Shown piece by piece: positions 1-9,197 of a DNA stretch of 64,000 bases. Below the pieces are notes generated by a model, which was not told where the DNA came from, did no database searches, and saw only the letters and a list, made by a program, of their open reading frames with translations. Source of the stretch: Muribaculaceae bacterium (GTDB lineage: Bacteria > Bacteroidota > Bacteroidia > Bacteroidales > Muribaculaceae). Made by a program: the position numbers and the translations under genes. Location of the stretch: contig JAFQZK010000003.1 of assembly GCA_017405965.1 (NCBI GenBank), positions 124,001 through 188,000 on the forward strand, given 5' to 3'. Position 1 is the first letter of the stretch, and each line of letters begins with the position of its first letter.

Positions 1-555
1 TATGCCAAGCGTCACGACGTGCGTTCGCTGGAACTGGCCACTAAGATTTACGACCAGCAGGTAAAGGTCGCCCGCAGCGAGATGATGCCCAAGTTGGCTG
101 CCGTCGCTGCCCTGCATGCCACCAACCCCAACAGCTATGACGGATTCGAGAACCGCTTCGGCGCTGCTTTCAGCGTGGGAGCGACGCTGCGCGTGCCCTT
201 GTGGCACTGGGGCGGCTTGAGCAACAAGGTCAAGGCTGCACAAGTCGATGCCAACGTCAAGCGCCTGGAGCTTGATGACGCCAAAGAGAAAATCGCCCTG
301 CAGATCAGCCAGGCCGCCTTCAGCTACCAGGAGGCCTACAAGACTTACGAGGCCACCAAGGCCAATCTGGCTCAGGCCGACGAGAATCTGCGCATCGCCG
401 GTATCGCCTTCAAGGAAGGCATGGGCACCGTCGATGAGGTGCTTGGCGCCCAAACTGCATGGCTCAAGGCCAACAGCGAGAAAATCGATGCCGAAATCAA
501 CGTCCAGCTCACCTATGAGTACCTGGCCAAGGTCATGGGCTCGATGAACTACTAA
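1..555 (+). CDS. TolC-like outer-membrane efflux protein, C-terminal part
   Basis: The reading frame is open from base 1, so the true start lies upstream; about 184 residues are visible. The sequence is rich in Ala, Gln, Lys and Glu with long amphipathic helices (for example KIALQISQAAFSYQEAYKTY) and ends in a segment typical of the outer-membrane efflux protein family, whose trimers form the outer-membrane exit duct of tripartite exporters. A HlyD-type adaptor and two ABC-2 permeases follow on the same strand, so this is most likely the first gene of a four-gene efflux operon. The substrate cannot be read from the sequence. The gap to the next gene holds a 9-bp tandem repeat. Confidence 0.85.
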   Translation, partial: YAKRHDVRSLELATKIYDQQVKVARSEMMPKLAAVAALHATNPNSYDGFENRFGAAFSVGATLRVPLWHWGGLSNKVKAAQVDANVKRLELDDAKEKIALQISQAAFSYQEAYKTYEATKANLAQADENLRIAGIAFKEGMGTVDEVLGAQTAWLKANSEKIDAEINVQLTYEYLAKVMGSMNY

Positions 556-567
556 AAGTAAAAGAGA

Positions 568-612
568 ATCTAGAATATCTAGAATATCTAGAAAATCTAG
601 AGAATCTAGAAA
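568..612. repeat. Five 9-bp tandem units, ATCTAGAAN type
   Basis: Units start at 568, 577, 586, 595 and 604 and read ATCTAGAAT, ATCTAGAAT, ATCTAGAAA, ATCTAGAGA and ATCTAGAAA. Each contains the palindrome TCTAGA. The array lies between the TolC-like gene and the HlyD gene. Arrays of the same unit occur at 40923-40958 and 50190-50216. Confidence 0.95.
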
Positions 613-641
613 AAACAGACAACTGATAAAAAGAATACAAT

Positions 642-1652
642 ATGGAAAAAGACGAACAGAGAACTGTGGTCCGCAAAAAGGACAAAGCGCTGCTGGCTGC
701 ACTGGCCGTGTTTGCGCTGGTGATGGCAAGCATTGCCGTCGTGGGCATCCTGCTCATCCATCCTGCCGAAACCACTATCCAGGGACAGGCCGATTGTGAC
801 GCTGTGCGCGTGAGCGGCAAGTTGCCGGGACGCATCGTGCGATTCTACGTCCACGAGGGCGACACGGTGCACAAGGGCGACAAACTGGTGAGCATCTATT
901 CCAGCACGGTCGATGCCAAGTATTACCAGGCCAAGCAGATGCAACAGGCCGCCGCTTCCCAGGATCAGAAAGCAGCAAAGGGCACTCGCGAGGAGTTGAA
1001 GCAAGGCGCCTACAACATGTGGCAGCAGGCTATCGCCGCACAGACCATCGCCGAGAAGACCTACCAGCGTGTCGAGAACCTGTTCAAGCAGGGTGTCGCC
1101 ACCCAGCAGAAGCGTGACGAGGCCAAAGCCGCCTATGATGCCGCCACGGCTCAAGTCAAGGCTGCCAAGGCCCAGTACGACATGGCTGTGAAGGGTGCTC
1201 AGCAGGAGGACAAGAATGCTGCCAAGAGTATGGCCAACGCTGCCCGTGGCACCGTCATGGAGGTGGAGAGCCTGCTCGAGGATCAGGTGCTCGTGGCACC
1301 GTGTGACGGCGAGGTTAGCGAGATTTACCCCCAGGAGGGCGAACTCGTGGCCATGGGCACGCCCATCATGTCGATTGCCAAGATGGACGACATGTGGGTG
1401 AGCTTCAGCGTGCGTGAGGAAATCCTGAACGACCTGCCCATGGGCAAGGAAGTGAACGTGCGTATCCCTGCCCTGAACAATATGCAGACCAAGATGTCGG
1501 TCTATTACATCCACGACATGGGCAGTTATGCCGTTTGGCAGGCTGCCAAGGCGCAAGGCCAGTACGACAGCAAGACCTTTGAGGTGAAGATGCGTCCCAC
1601 CAGCAAGGTGCCCAATCTGCGACCCGGCATGTCGGTCATCCTTGAGAAATAA
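642..1652 (+). CDS. HlyD/EmrA-type membrane fusion protein
   Basis: Periplasmic adaptor that links an inner-membrane transporter to a TolC-like duct. There is one N-terminal membrane segment at about residues 14-37. A split lipoyl-like fold follows: the first half around residues 50-85 (VSGKLPGRIVRFYVHEGDTV), a long Ala/Gln/Lys-rich coiled-coil hairpin at about 90-200, then the second lipoyl half around 215-260 (VLVAPCDGEVSEIYPQEGEL) and a beta-barrel region. At 336 aa it has normal length for the family. It sits 86 bp after the TolC-like gene, separated by the 9-bp repeat array, and 22 bp before the first permease. Family assignment is firm; the exported substrate is unknown. Confidence 0.9.
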   Translation: MEKDEQRTVVRKKDKALLAALAVFALVMASIAVVGILLIHPAETTIQGQADCDAVRVSGKLPGRIVRFYVHEGDTVHKGDKLVSIYSSTVDAKYYQAKQMQQAAASQDQKAAKGTREELKQGAYNMWQQAIAAQTIAEKTYQRVENLFKQGVATQQKRDEAKAAYDAATAQVKAAKAQYDMAVKGAQQEDKNAAKSMANAARGTVMEVESLLEDQVLVAPCDGEVSEIYPQEGELVAMGTPIMSIAKMDDMWVSFSVREEILNDLPMGKEVNVRIPALNNMQTKMSVYYIHDMGSYAVWQAAKAQGQYDSKTFEVKMRPTSKVPNLRPGMSVILEK

Positions 1653-1674
1653 CAAACCTATCCTGTAGCGACTA

Positions 1675-2850
1675 ATGACAAGCAACTTGCCCAAATACAT
1701 CGGGAATTCGTTCAAGCGCGGGTGCATTCAGCTCGTGCGCCGTCCCATGTACTTCCTGTTGATCGTCATCATGCCGCTGTTGTGCTGCTGGTTCTTGATG
1801 GACCTCATCAAGGACGGTTCGGTGCAACGTGTGCCCGTGGGTCTCGTTGACCTGGACAACAGCAGCCTGTCGCGTCGCGTCTCGCGCAACCTGAACGGTT
1901 TCCAGCAGGTGAACATCAACCGACGCTACAGCAACTTTGCCGAGGCCCGTGACGCCGTGCAGCGTGGCGAGGTGTATGGCTTCTTCTTCATCCCCGATAA
2001 TCTCGAGGAGCAGGCACTGGCTGGCCGCCAGCCCGTGGTGAGCTATTATGTGAATTATGCCTTCTATGCTCCAGGCTCGATGCAGTACAAGGGTTTCAAG
2101 ACCATCTCGCTGCTCGTCAATGGCGGCATTGTGCAAACGGCATTGCGCACTGTGGGCTTGTCCAACAATGGAATAGAATCGGCCTTGGTGCCCTATCAGA
2201 CCCATGTGCACATGATAAGCAACCCGTTCACCAACTACAATTTCTACTTGAACAGCACCTTTGTTCCCTGTTTCTTGTCGTTGTTCATCCTGTTGATGAC
2301 GGCGTTCTCACTGGGTATGGAGCTCAAGTCGGGCTTGAGCCGGCAGTGGCTCAGGACTTCGGGTGACAGCATGTTCCTGGCTCTTGTGGGCAAGCTGGTA
2401 CCGCAGACGGTGCTGTTTACCGCTGTAGGCTGGTTCATCCAGTGGATGATGTACCGATGCTTTGATTTCCCGCTGAACTGCAACCCGTGGAATATGCTCA
2501 TCGCCATGTTCCTGCTCGTGGTCGCCAACCAGAGTTTTGCGGTATTGATTTACTGTTTCGTGCCTAACTTCCGCTACGGTACAATGCTGTGCACGCTGTT
2601 GGGTATGGTGTCGTTCTCGTTCTCAGGATTCTCGTTGCCTCAGGAGTCAATGTATTCTTGGGTGGCGGCTCTGGGTTATGTGATGCCCATCAAGTACTAC
2701 TTCCTCATCATGGTGGATCAGTCGTTGAATGGCATCGACCTGTATTATTCAAGATTTTATTATGCTGCACTCATCGGGTTCACCATCCTGCCCATGCTGT
2801 TGTCATGGCACTTGAAGAAGGAGTGCTTGAATCCCGTGTATGTGCCTTGA
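1675..2850 (+). CDS. ABC-2 type transporter permease, first of pair
   Basis: 391-residue inner-membrane protein with the ABC-2 layout: one N-terminal membrane helix (about residues 22-44, MYFLLIVIMPLLCCWFLMDL), a periplasmic domain of about 150 residues, then five hydrophobic helices towards the C terminus. ABC-2 permeases of this kind occur beside HlyD and TolC genes in Bacteroidetes and other Gram-negatives. No ATP-binding subunit is encoded in the visible operon; it could lie upstream of the window or elsewhere, or the permeases may work without a dedicated one. The start is the ATG at 1675. The gene overlaps the next one by 11 bp if that gene starts at 2840. Confidence 0.85.
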   Translation: MTSNLPKYIGNSFKRGCIQLVRRPMYFLLIVIMPLLCCWFLMDLIKDGSVQRVPVGLVDLDNSSLSRRVSRNLNGFQQVNINRRYSNFAEARDAVQRGEVYGFFFIPDNLEEQALAGRQPVVSYYVNYAFYAPGSMQYKGFKTISLLVNGGIVQTALRTVGLSNNGIESALVPYQTHVHMISNPFTNYNFYLNSTFVPCFLSLFILLMTAFSLGMELKSGLSRQWLRTSGDSMFLALVGKLVPQTVLFTAVGWFIQWMMYRCFDFPLNCNPWNMLIAMFLLVVANQSFAVLIYCFVPNFRYGTMLCTLLGMVSFSFSGFSLPQESMYSWVAALGYVMPIKYYFLIMVDQSLNGIDLYYSRFYYAALIGFTILPMLLSWHLKKECLNPVYVP

Positions 2851-4111
2851 TGATATGACCGAGAAAGTTAAACATAGCAGGCTTTTCCTGTGGTTCGTGC
2901 AGGTGCTGAGGGTGTGCGGACGCGAGTTGTTGCTCGTGTTCCGTGACGAGGGTGTAGTGATTTTCTTCCTGCTCCTCAATGCCGTTTATCCTGTCTTGTA
3001 TGCCCTCATCTACAATCCCGAGGTGGTGCGCAACGAACGCGTTGTCGTCGTCGATGACAACCGCACGGCATTGAGCCGTGACATGGTGCGCCGTCTCGAT
3101 GCCACACAGGAAATCGCCATAGCCGGATATGCCGCCAACATGCAGGAGGCCCAGGAAGCCATGCACCGCAAGGAGTGTTACGGCATCCTGTACGTTCCGC
3201 GTGACTTCGGCCAGAGTGCCGGCCGTGGCGAGCAGGCTCATGTGTCGCTCTATTGCGACATGAGCGTGATGATGCGTTACAAGGCCATGTTTACTGCCCT
3301 GTCCAATGTCACCCAGGCGATGGGCAACGAGAAGATGGCTGCAGTCGTTGAGCCTGTAATGAATATGAGCGGTTCCATCGTCGAGAACCGTCAGGTGCCT
3401 GTGGGCAATCCTGCCATGGGTATCGCGAGCGCTGTGCTGCTGTTCATCCTGCCGCTTGTGCTGCAGCAGAGTATGATATTGGGTATCGCGATGCTGCATG
3501 GCGGCAGCATCGAGCGCCGTCGCCGCAACGGCGGACGTGACCCGATGGCCGTTGAGGCCAGTCCCGGTGCCACCATTGTCGGCAAGATGATGTGTCACCA
3601 GATCATCTACGTTCTCCCCGTCATCTATGTCTTGCATTATGTGCCGCTGATGTTCGGATTCCCGCAATACGGCAATCTGCTGCACATCATCTGTCTGGCC
3701 GTCCCCTTTGTCATCGCTGTTTCCTTCATGGGACAGACGTTGTCGGCCGTTGTCAACGAGCGTGAGAGCGTTTTCCTCTTGTTTGTGTTCTCGTCGGTTG
3801 TGTTTGTGTTCCTCACGGGTGTATCATGGCCCCGTTACCTGATGTCAAGGTTCTGGTGGCTTGTGGGTGACTGCGTGCCGGGCACATGGATGGTCAACGG
3901 CTATGTTCTCATGCAGTCCAACGGCGCCACACTCTATCAGGTGCAGCACCAGTACTGGATGCTGTGGCTGCAAGTGCCCGTGATGTTCATCCTGGCCTAC
4001 CTCGTTGAGCGTTACGTCAACCGTCGCCGCTACCGCTCTTGGATTGCCGCCAGTGAGGACAATCCCAAAGTCCTCACCCGCATCGACCTCGCCAAGAACG
4101 GTGTCGGATAA
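2840..4111 (+). CDS. ABC-2 type transporter permease, second of pair
   Basis: 423-residue paralogue of the preceding permease, probably forming a heterodimer with it. It has an N-terminal hydrophobic helix (VVIFFLLLNAVYPVLYALIY), a periplasmic domain containing RNERVVVVDDNRTALSRDMV, which is typical of this permease type, and five C-terminal helices. The ATG at 2840 overlaps the previous stop; a second ATG at 2855 would give a start 4 bp after that stop and is equally plausible. The gene closes the export operon. Confidence 0.85.
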   Translation: MCLDDMTEKVKHSRLFLWFVQVLRVCGRELLLVFRDEGVVIFFLLLNAVYPVLYALIYNPEVVRNERVVVVDDNRTALSRDMVRRLDATQEIAIAGYAANMQEAQEAMHRKECYGILYVPRDFGQSAGRGEQAHVSLYCDMSVMMRYKAMFTALSNVTQAMGNEKMAAVVEPVMNMSGSIVENRQVPVGNPAMGIASAVLLFILPLVLQQSMILGIAMLHGGSIERRRRNGGRDPMAVEASPGATIVGKMMCHQIIYVLPVIYVLHYVPLMFGFPQYGNLLHIICLAVPFVIAVSFMGQTLSAVVNERESVFLLFVFSSVVFVFLTGVSWPRYLMSRFWWLVGDCVPGTWMVNGYVLMQSNGATLYQVQHQYWMLWLQVPVMFILAYLVERYVNRRRYRSWIAASEDNPKVLTRIDLAKNGVG

Positions 4112-4170
4112 CCCCGTCTTATCCGTTTGTCTGTAATTTCCGTTTTATCCGTTAATCCCGCCCGAGTATA

Positions 4171-4800
4171 ATGATTGAGATGACGTTTCCCGGGGATACC
4201 AGAGTGCTGGTGTGGCCACTCGACGAGCAAGCACCGCAACTGCTGGCTTTGTGCCGTGAGGCAGGCATCCCTGTCGATGACATGATCGACATACCGGTTA
4301 AGCGTCAACGGGAGAAGGCGGCCGAGCGACTGCTGTTGTGCCGGGCTTTGGGCCGCCCCGTGATTCCGTCTCACACCAGTCAAGGGGCGCCTTATATCGA
4401 GGGCAACCCTGTAAACATCAGTATCACCCACACGCAACGCCTTGTCGCTCTTGCTGTCAACGAGGACGAGATCATCGGCATTGATGCCGAGCTCATGGAC
4501 CGCAAACAGGTGCTGCGGGTGCGAGACAAATTCCTCAATTCCACCGAACAGCAGTTCATCAATCCTGACGACCAAGCCGCCCATGTCATCGCCTGGACGG
4601 CCAAGGAGGCTGTCATCAAGGCTGAGCGCAACAGCGCCATCGATTGGACCGACGGCATCTGCCTGGAGCCTTTTTCGGCCGATGGATTTGATGTCCGTGA
4701 GGTCACGTTAGCCGCCCGTTGTGGTGACCGAAGTTACCACCTGATTTGTCGCCTGGTCGAGGGGCATTGCTTGACGGTTGCGCTTGCTTCCTCGCAGTGA
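4171..4800 (+). CDS. 4'-phosphopantetheinyl transferase superfamily protein
   Basis: Transfers the phosphopantetheine arm of CoA to a carrier-protein serine. The two hallmark motifs are present: GID at residues 103-105 inside EIIGIDAELMDRK, and WTAKEA at residues 142-147 followed by the VIK lysine. The acidic residue pair and the lysine correspond to the Mg/CoA-binding residues of the Sfp/AcpT superfamily. At 209 aa it has normal Sfp-type length. It starts 59 bp after the permease gene and may be cotranscribed with it; whether it serves fatty-acid ACP or a secondary pathway cannot be told from the window. Confidence 0.88.
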   Translation: MIEMTFPGDTRVLVWPLDEQAPQLLALCREAGIPVDDMIDIPVKRQREKAAERLLLCRALGRPVIPSHTSQGAPYIEGNPVNISITHTQRLVALAVNEDEIIGIDAELMDRKQVLRVRDKFLNSTEQQFINPDDQAAHVIAWTAKEAVIKAERNSAIDWTDGICLEPFSADGFDVREVTLAARCGDRSYHLICRLVEGHCLTVALASSQ

Positions 4801-4865
4801 TTATCATCCTTGATGCAATAATGCGGCGAAATAATCGTTAATAGAGTATAAATAAATCGTAAAAA

Positions 4866-7800
4866 ATGATGATTAAAATAATGAGATATTTCGTCCGTAT
4901 GGCCTTGTCAGTTGTTGTGCTGGCCTGCTGTACTGTAAATATGCATGCGCTTGACAAGAGCTACTATGCCACGACGAGTAAACTCGCCGAAGGCAGCTGG
5001 GTCAAGATTGCTGTGAAGGAAAGTGGTATCTATCAGATAACGGCCGATGACATCCGTGCTTGGGGCTTGGGCACCGACTTGTCGAAGATTCACGTGTTCG
5101 GCTACGGCGGCAAACCGTTGAGCGAGACGATGCTAGGCGACAATTATGCCGATGACCTGCCGCAGATGCCCATCGTGCGCACCGGCGACCGCATTCTGTT
5201 CTATGCCCATGGTCCCTTGACCTGGAAACACAAGGGCACCGCACTTGAACAGGTTCAGGTGCAGCATCCCTATGCCATTACCGGATCCTACTTCGTCACC
5301 AACGATGACCGCTTCACCGACATCGCTGCGGTCAAGGCCGATAATGACCCTTCAGGCGAACTCATTTCAACTTACACCGAGCGTCTGTATCACGAGCTGG
5401 AAATCATTAATCCCGGTGAGACTGGACGTGCTTTCCTGGGCGATGACTTCAAGAGTAACCGTCACCAGACGTTCAAGTTCGACCTCAGCGGCAAGGTGCA
5501 AGGCTCTCAGGTGAAATCCTACTTGATGTTCGGTGCGAGAACACCCAATGTGAACAGCACCGTCACCTCGAGTTATAACGGCAAAGCACTGCCCGTGACC
5601 GATGCCGACCTCATCAGTGCCGTGAATGGCGTTTCCCACGTCCATTACTATCTCAATGGCCAGAGTGCCGGATCCATCAAGACGTTTACAGTCGACGACA
5701 CCGATGAACTGAACTACACCCTGGATTATTCCTGCAACGGTACGGTGGAACTGGCCCGTCTGGATTTCTTGACCATCAACTTCGAGCGTTATCTGGCGCT
5801 GCGTAAAGGTCACTTGACCTTCGGCTTGCAGTATGCCAATTCCAGCAACTGCTATCGCGTGAGCGAATGCGGCGGCGCTACCCACGTGTGGAATGTCACC
5901 GATCCCTTTGCCATCGTGGAGATGAAAACCACCTCAGGCGGCGACGGAATAGTCATTTTCAGCCCCGAGAAAAGCGGCAGGCAAGAGTTCGTGGCTTTTG
6001 ACGAGTCGGGCACTTTCTCTCATCCCGAGTTCGTGGCCGAGGTAGCCAATCAGGACATCCACGGCGAACCGGTGCCCGACATGATTATCCTGTCCCCGGC
6101 TGCTTATCTCGACCAGGCCAATCGTATCGCCGAACTGCATGAGAAGAACGACAACTTCCGTGTGCTTGTGCTTGACCCCGAGAAGGTGTATAACGAGTTC
6201 TCCAGCGGCACGCATGACGCGATGGCTTACCGCAGGCTGTGCAAGATGTTCTATGACCGCGGCGTCAGCGAGGACGGTCACAAGTTGGGCTACCTGCTGT
6301 TGTTGGGTTGCGGTAACTATGACAACCGCCTTGTGGGTGTCGATCGCGATGCGTTGGGCTATCCGGGCTTGCTCACATGGCAGAGCACCATGGGCAAGAC
6401 CGACGACGACTCGATCACGTCCGATGACTATTTCGGCATTCTCGACGATGAGTCGGGACTCGACGATAACGATCGCATGAACATCGCTGTTGGCCGCATG
6501 ATTGTCAAGAACGTGAGCGAGGCCCGTGCCGTGGTCAACAAGCTTGTGAAATATGTCAACAAGCCTGCCTATGGCGCTTGGCGCAATCAGGTGATCATGG
6601 TTGCCGACGACGGCAACCAGGCTGCCCACATGCAGCAGTCCAAGGACATGATTTCCATTGCTCGCAGCAACGGCGGTGAGAATATGATTTATAATTACGT
6701 GTTTATTGATGCCTTCAATGCCGTGAGCGAGGGTGGCGCCCGCACCTATCCTGATGCCCGTACCAAGATGTACACGACGCTCAAGGAGGGTGCATTGTGG
6801 TGGAACTATATCGGCCACGCCAGTACCCAGAACTGGACCGGTGAGGGCCTGATGATGCGTTCGGATGTCGAGACTCAACTTTTCTACCGTCACCTGCCGG
6901 TGCTGTATGCCGCAACCTGCGAGTACACCCGCTTCGACAACACGGTGCTCTCGAGCGGTGAACGCATTTTCCTGAATGCCAACGGCGGTGCTGTGGCCGT
7001 GTTGTGCCCGGCGCGTCTGGCCTATATCTCCAATAACGGCTCCTTGAGCAACGCGGTGGCCAAGTATGTCTTCTCGCCTGACGAGAAGGGCATGCCTCGT
7101 CGCGTGGGCGATATCCTGCGCCTGGCCAAGAATTCCATCAATACCACGATGGACAACAACCGTCGCTACTTCTGCTTCGGCGACCCGGCGATGCGTCTGG
7201 CATGGGCTCCCTATACGGCCCAGATCGAGACGATCAACGGCGAACCCGTGGGTCCTGACAACAAGCCTGTGTTCAAAGCCCGTGAGACCGTTGAATTCAC
7301 CGGCAAGATCGTCAACTTGAGCGGTGAGGTGGCTACCAATTTCAACGGCGCTGTCGTATCGACACTCTTTGGCCCTGAGCAGACCATCACCACCCATGGC
7401 TATGGTTCCGATGGCGTTCCAATCAACTACGATGACCGCCCCAACCGTCTGGCCATCAATGTGGACACCGTTGACGGCGGACATTTCACCGTGCGTGTGG
7501 TCATCCCCAGCGAGGTGAACAATGAATATGACGACTACTCGCCGTCGCTGATCAGCCTGTATGCCTACGACAGCCGTGACAGCCTCGAGGCCAAGGGCTC
7601 TAACAGCGACTTCTATATCTACGGCTACGAGGACGAGCAAGTGGCCGATACCATCGGTCCCCGCATCATCACGCTGGGACTGAACGATGACAATTTTGTC
7701 GATGGCAGTGAAGTCAACGAGTCGCCGCTCGTGCTGGCCACGGTGAGCGATGAGAGCGGTGTGAACTTCTCGTCGGCAGGTATCGGACATTCCATGACGC

Positions 7801-8315
7801 TGACGCTCGACGGCACCAACACCTTCAATGATCTGGTGAGCTATTACACGCCCATGTATGCCGAGCAGGGCACGCTGGGCAGCATCAGTTATCAGTTGAG
7901 CGATCTGGCACCAGGACTGCACTCGCTGCGTCTGCGTGTGTGGGACGTGTATAACAATGTGAATGAGAAGACCATCACTTTCAATGTCGTCAAGGGTCTT
8001 GCACCTGAGATTGCCGATGTGTATTGTGCCGGCAATCCCGCCAGTGTCGAGACATCCTTCTATGTGAAGCATAATCGTCCTGATGCTGTGGTGAGTGTCA
8101 CCATCGAGGTCTATGACCTGATGGGCCGCAAGGTGTGGAGCACGACCCAGTCGGGCCGCAGTGACATGTACACCACGACTCCCGTCACTTGGGACCTGAC
8201 CGATTTGGGCGGACGCCGTGTGCCTCGCGGCATTTACGTCTATCGCGCCACCATCTCGACCGATGGCATCAAGGAAGCCACCAAGGCCAAGAAACTCGCC
8301 GTCGCTGGTGAGTGA
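4866..8315 (+). CDS. porU: Type IX secretion sortase PorU-like, C25 peptidase family (copy 1)
   Basis: 1149-residue exported protein with an N-terminal signal sequence ending near CTVNMHA/LDK. The C25 (gingipain) peptidase domain spans about residues 400-780. The catalytic His is H651 in WWNYIGHAST and the Cys is C685 in LYAATCEYTRFD, 34 residues apart. The C-terminal part has Ig-like beta domains ending in VYDLMGRKVW and GIYVYRATI, the fold seen at the end of PorU proteins. In characterised Bacteroidetes, PorU is the surface sortase that removes the C-terminal signal of T9SS cargo and attaches the cargo to the outer surface. A second PorU-like gene lies 1.5 kb downstream (9820-13278). PorV, the partner known in other species, is at 33923. 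Confidence 0.9.
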   Translation: MMIKIMRYFVRMALSVVVLACCTVNMHALDKSYYATTSKLAEGSWVKIAVKESGIYQITADDIRAWGLGTDLSKIHVFGYGGKPLSETMLGDNYADDLPQMPIVRTGDRILFYAHGPLTWKHKGTALEQVQVQHPYAITGSYFVTNDDRFTDIAAVKADNDPSGELISTYTERLYHELEIINPGETGRAFLGDDFKSNRHQTFKFDLSGKVQGSQVKSYLMFGARTPNVNSTVTSSYNGKALPVTDADLISAVNGVSHVHYYLNGQSAGSIKTFTVDDTDELNYTLDYSCNGTVELARLDFLTINFERYLALRKGHLTFGLQYANSSNCYRVSECGGATHVWNVTDPFAIVEMKTTSGGDGIVIFSPEKSGRQEFVAFDESGTFSHPEFVAEVANQDIHGEPVPDMIILSPAAYLDQANRIAELHEKNDNFRVLVLDPEKVYNEFSSGTHDAMAYRRLCKMFYDRGVSEDGHKLGYLLLLGCGNYDNRLVGVDRDALGYPGLLTWQSTMGKTDDDSITSDDYFGILDDESGLDDNDRMNIAVGRMIVKNVSEARAVVNKLVKYVNKPAYGAWRNQVIMVADDGNQAAHMQQSKDMISIARSNGGENMIYNYVFIDAFNAVSEGGARTYPDARTKMYTTLKEGALWWNYIGHASTQNWTGEGLMMRSDVETQLFYRHLPVLYAATCEYTRFDNTVLSSGERIFLNANGGAVAVLCPARLAYISNNGSLSNAVAKYVFSPDEKGMPRRVGDILRLAKNSINTTMDNNRRYFCFGDPAMRLAWAPYTAQIETINGEPVGPDNKPVFKARETVEFTGKIVNLSGEVATNFNGAVVSTLFGPEQTITTHGYGSDGVPINYDDRPNRLAINVDTVDGGHFTVRVVIPSEVNNEYDDYSPSLISLYAYDSRDSLEAKGSNSDFYIYGYEDEQVADTIGPRIITLGLNDDNFVDGSEVNESPLVLATVSDESGVNFSSAGIGHSMTLTLDGTNTFNDLVSYYTPMYAEQGTLGSISYQLSDLAPGLHSLRLRVWDVYNNVNEKTITFNVVKGLAPEIADVYCAGNPASVETSFYVKHNRPDAVVSVTIEVYDLMGRKVWSTTQSGRSDMYTTTPVTWDLTDLGGRRVPRGIYVYRATISTDGIKEATKAKKLAVAGE

Positions 8316-8378
8316 TGTGGCACCGACTGCCATTTTACATTAACCGGATTGTGTAATTATGGCCTGCCACGCCGCAAG

Positions 8379-8395
8379 TTATGCCCAAGGCATAA
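8379..8395 (+). terminator. Short hairpin after the porU-like gene
   Basis: TTATGCC and GGCATAA form a perfect 7-bp stem with a 3-nt loop, 64 bp after the porU stop codon. It is followed by GATTTGTT, a poor T-run, so terminator function is only possible. Confidence 0.4.
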
Positions 8396-8445
8396 GATTT
8401 GTTAAAATCAGTACTGTTTTTAATAAATTAGGGTGGCATTTAGCG

Positions 8446-8473
8446 TTGTGTTCAAAAAAATGAGGTAACTTTG
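8446..8473 (+). promoter_or_regulatory. Bacteroidetes promoter for rex
   Basis: TAACTTTG at 8466-8473 matches the -7 consensus TAnnTTTG exactly. A TTG at 8446-8448 is a possible -33, with spacing shorter than usual. The implied transcript start near 8480 leaves a leader of about 23 nt to the ATG at 8503 and rules against an upstream TTG start at 8482. Confidence 0.7.
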
Positions 8474-8502
8474 CAAGTTATTTGTATCATAGTATAGATG
8501 AC

Positions 8503-9165
8503 ATGGCTAAGAATAACGAGAACCAGATAATCCTGCCAGAACCGACGATCAGGCGATTGCCCTGGTATCTGTCCTATGTGCGCATGCTCGACAATCTGCA
8601 TGTAGAGTATGTGTCATCGACGCAGATTTCCAAGGAGTTGAATGTGCAGTCGTCGCAGATTGCCAAGGATTTGTCTTTTCTCAATATTCGCGGCAAGACG
8701 CGCATCGGCTACGAGGTGCATAGCCTGGTCGAGGAACTCGAGGGATACCTGGGGTTCAATCGCCAGCATGATGCGGTCGTGATAGGTGTCGGTAGCTTGG
8801 GTGCTGCCCTGATGCAGGACCGCGGCTTGAAGAACTACGGCTTGAACATCGTTGCGGGTTTTGATGTCCGCAGCGAGGTGATAGGAACGAGTCTGGGCGG
8901 TCTGCCCGTTTATGACATCAGCGACCTGGCTGCCTGGCAGCGCGAGCACCGTGTGTCGATCGCCATCTTGACGGTGCCGGTCGATCGGGCTCAGGAGACT
9001 GCCGCGCTCGCCATCGCGAGCGGCATGAGGGCGCTGTGGAATTTCACGCCCTACCGCATCAAGGCACCTGACGATGTGGTGATCGCCAACACGTCGATCT
9101 ATGCCCATCTGGCCATCATCTATAACAGGATGCATAACTCGGATTCAGACTTGAAACAAGAATGA
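8503..9165 (+). CDS. rex: Redox-sensing transcriptional repressor Rex
   Basis: NAD(H)-responsive DNA-binding repressor. The N-terminal winged helix includes YLSYVRMLDNLHVEYVSSTQ and SSQIAKDLSFL, and the Rossmann domain has the dinucleotide-binding motif VIGVGSLGAAL. The C-terminal ANTSIYAHLAIIYNRM is the domain-swapped helix typical of Rex. I chose the ATG at 8503 (MAKNNENQ, 220 aa) over a TTG 21 bp upstream because it fits the promoter position. Rex usually controls fermentation and respiration genes; I see no clear Rex operator upstream of the flanking genes. It is placed between the two porU-like genes, 32 bp before a FAH-like gene. Confidence 0.93.
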   Translation: MAKNNENQIILPEPTIRRLPWYLSYVRMLDNLHVEYVSSTQISKELNVQSSQIAKDLSFLNIRGKTRIGYEVHSLVEELEGYLGFNRQHDAVVIGVGSLGAALMQDRGLKNYGLNIVAGFDVRSEVIGTSLGGLPVYDISDLAAWQREHRVSIAILTVPVDRAQETAALAIASGMRALWNFTPYRIKAPDDVVIANTSIYAHLAIIYNRMHNSDSDLKQE

Positions 9166-9197
9166 GCCCGATGAGATAAATGGGGAACGATTAAGGA

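Noticed and set aside
606-1727. Long minus-strand open frame opposite the HlyD gene
   Set aside because: Low-complexity His/Leu/Gly/Val composition typical of the reverse strand of a GC-rich gene; the plus-strand gene has clear domains.
5934-8333. 799-codon minus-strand open frame opposite the first porU-like gene
   Set aside because: Antisense shadow: same His/Val/Gly-rich pattern, no domain, no promoter; the plus-strand C25 peptidase is well supported.
8316-8502. Rex operator in the rex promoter region
   Set aside because: A few TTGTG half-sites are present but no inverted pair with proper spacing, so no operator is called.
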